Shown: piece after piece, positions 6,254 through 7,029 of the stretch
Layout: every line of letters begins with the position of its first letter
Numbering within the stretch: position 1 is the first letter of the stretch
DNA from: Alphaproteobacteria bacterium UBA2954
Lineage (GTDB): Bacteria; Pseudomonadota; Alphaproteobacteria; Puniceispirillales; Puniceispirillaceae
Direction of reading: 5' to 3'
NCBI GenBank assembly: GCA_002348585.1
Contig: DEBO01000073.1
Coordinates: 840-7,868 of the forward strand
DNA length: 7,029 bases
Notes under the pieces: generated by a model
The model's input: the letters and a program-made list of their open reading frames with translations, nothing else
What the model was told of the DNA's origin: nothing
Database searches by the model: none
Translations under genes and position numbers: made by a program

Positions 6254-7029
6254 ATGTCAGATTTGTTTTCCAGTAGCAACCAGAAAACTAGCTATGATGC
6301 CAGAGAGATTGAAGTTCTGGAAGGGCTAGAGCCCGTAAGACATCGGCCAGGTATGTATGTTGGCGGTACAGATGAACGAGCACTCCATCATTTAGCAGCT
6401 GAAATTCTGGATAATTCCATGGACGAGGCTGTTGCCGGTCATGCCAGTTGGATTGAAATTCATCTTGAGGACACGAACACTCTCAGCATAAGCGATAATG
6501 GTCGGGGCATCCCAATTGATCCGCATCCAAAATTTCCGGATAAATCTGCGCTCGAGGTCATCCTAACCACCCTGCATGCCGGCGGTAAGTTTTCTGGCAA
6601 AGCCTATCAGACCTCCGGCGGACTTCATGGTGTCGGAGCATCTGTAGTGAATGCTCTGTCCAGCCATTTAGAGGTTGAGGTTGCGCGGAATAAAATTCTT
6701 TACAGTCAGTCTTTTGCGCGCGGCAGACCAACTGATCAGCTTTCCGTTGTTGGAAAAACAGCGAACCGGCGCGGGACCTTAATCCGGTTCACTCCTGATG
6801 AAGATATTTTTGGGGCGAATTGTCGATTTAAAGCCGAAATGCTGTATCGCATGGCCCTTTCCAAGGCCTATCTGTTTGCTGGGGTTGAGATCAGATGGCA
6901 ATGCGCCCATGAACTGATCACAGACACCAATCCTGTCCCCCAACAACAGCAGCTTTGCTTTCCAGGCGGTCTAGCTGATTACTTGAACCATTCAACAGAG
7001 GATAAACCACTGCTGTTAAGCCAGCCTTT
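6254..7029 (+). CDS. parE: DNA topoisomerase IV subunit B (partial, C-terminus beyond the right edge)
   Basis: This is the ATPase subunit of the ParC2E2 enzyme that decatenates daughter chromosomes. I translated it by eye: 258 codons are visible with no stop. The GHKL ATPase domain is clear, with RPGMYVGG (31-38), EILDNSMDEAVAG holding the catalytic Glu50 and Mg-binding Asn54, SDNGRGIP with Asp81, and the lid glycines of SGGLHGVGASVVNALS (121-136). The transducer domain begins near 220. The N-terminal wording EGLEPVRHRPGMY and GGTDERALHHL fits alphaproteobacterial ParE better than GyrB, though GyrB is the main alternative. ATG at 6254 has only a weak purine stretch upstream (AGAAATGAA) and no GGAG. 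An overlapping out-of-frame ATG sits at 6249. The glnA terminator upstream implies its own promoter. Confidence 0.92.
   Translation, partial: MSDLFSSSNQKTSYDAREIEVLEGLEPVRHRPGMYVGGTDERALHHLAAEILDNSMDEAVAGHASWIEIHLEDTNTLSISDNGRGIPIDPHPKFPDKSALEVILTTLHAGGKFSGKAYQTSGGLHGVGASVVNALSSHLEVEVARNKILYSQSFARGRPTDQLSVVGKTANRRGTLIRFTPDEDIFGANCRFKAEMLYRMALSKAYLFAGVEIRWQCAHELITDTNPVPQQQQLCFPGGLADYLNHSTEDKPLLLSQP

Noticed and set aside
6249..6329. Overlapping 26-codon frame starting 5 nt before parE
   Set aside because: It lacks a ribosome binding site and runs inside conserved parE sequence; probably a shadow.

Overview
The window is a stretch of bacterial chromosome carrying housekeeping genes. It most resembles an alphaproteobacterium of moderate to low GC content. 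The evidence is a ClpP of alphaproteobacterial style, a glnB-glnA pair followed by a parE whose N-terminus has alphaproteobacterial wording (EVLEGLEPVRHRPGMYVGG), and a trigger factor with a Lys/Ala-rich tail. A marine or Rhodospirillales/SAR116-like lineage is plausible, but that is inference from gene order and base composition.

Left part (1-2518), all on the minus strand. Reading with transcription, the order is tRNA-His(GTG), tRNA-Leu(TAG), tig (trigger factor) and clpP, with clpP running off the left edge. The two proteins belong to protein quality control: trigger factor meets nascent chains at the ribosome exit, and ClpP is the proteolytic core of ClpXP/ClpAP. A strand-specific hairpin terminator separates tig from clpP, so clpP probably has its own promoter in the 160 bp after it. 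Candidate TTGAC-type promoters precede each tRNA and tig.

Right part (2605-7029), all on the plus strand and divergent from the tRNAs. It starts with a class I/II PLP aminotransferase. Next come glnB (PII nitrogen sensor) and glnA (type I glutamine synthetase, with the adenylylation tyrosine), which form an operon closed by a strong intrinsic terminator. After a gap of about 410 bp with no gene comes the 5' part of parE (topoisomerase IV subunit B), cut by the right edge. GlnB and GlnA are functionally linked: uridylylation of GlnB Tyr51 controls adenylylation of GlnA Tyr398 and NtrBC signalling.

I found no mobile element, CRISPR array, phage gene or evident new system. The points worth a second look are modest: a His-rich insert and a histone-H1-like tail in trigger factor, a perfect palindrome upstream of clpP, a hairpin between glnB and glnA, and an inverted repeat directly before a parE start that lacks a clear Shine-Dalgarno.
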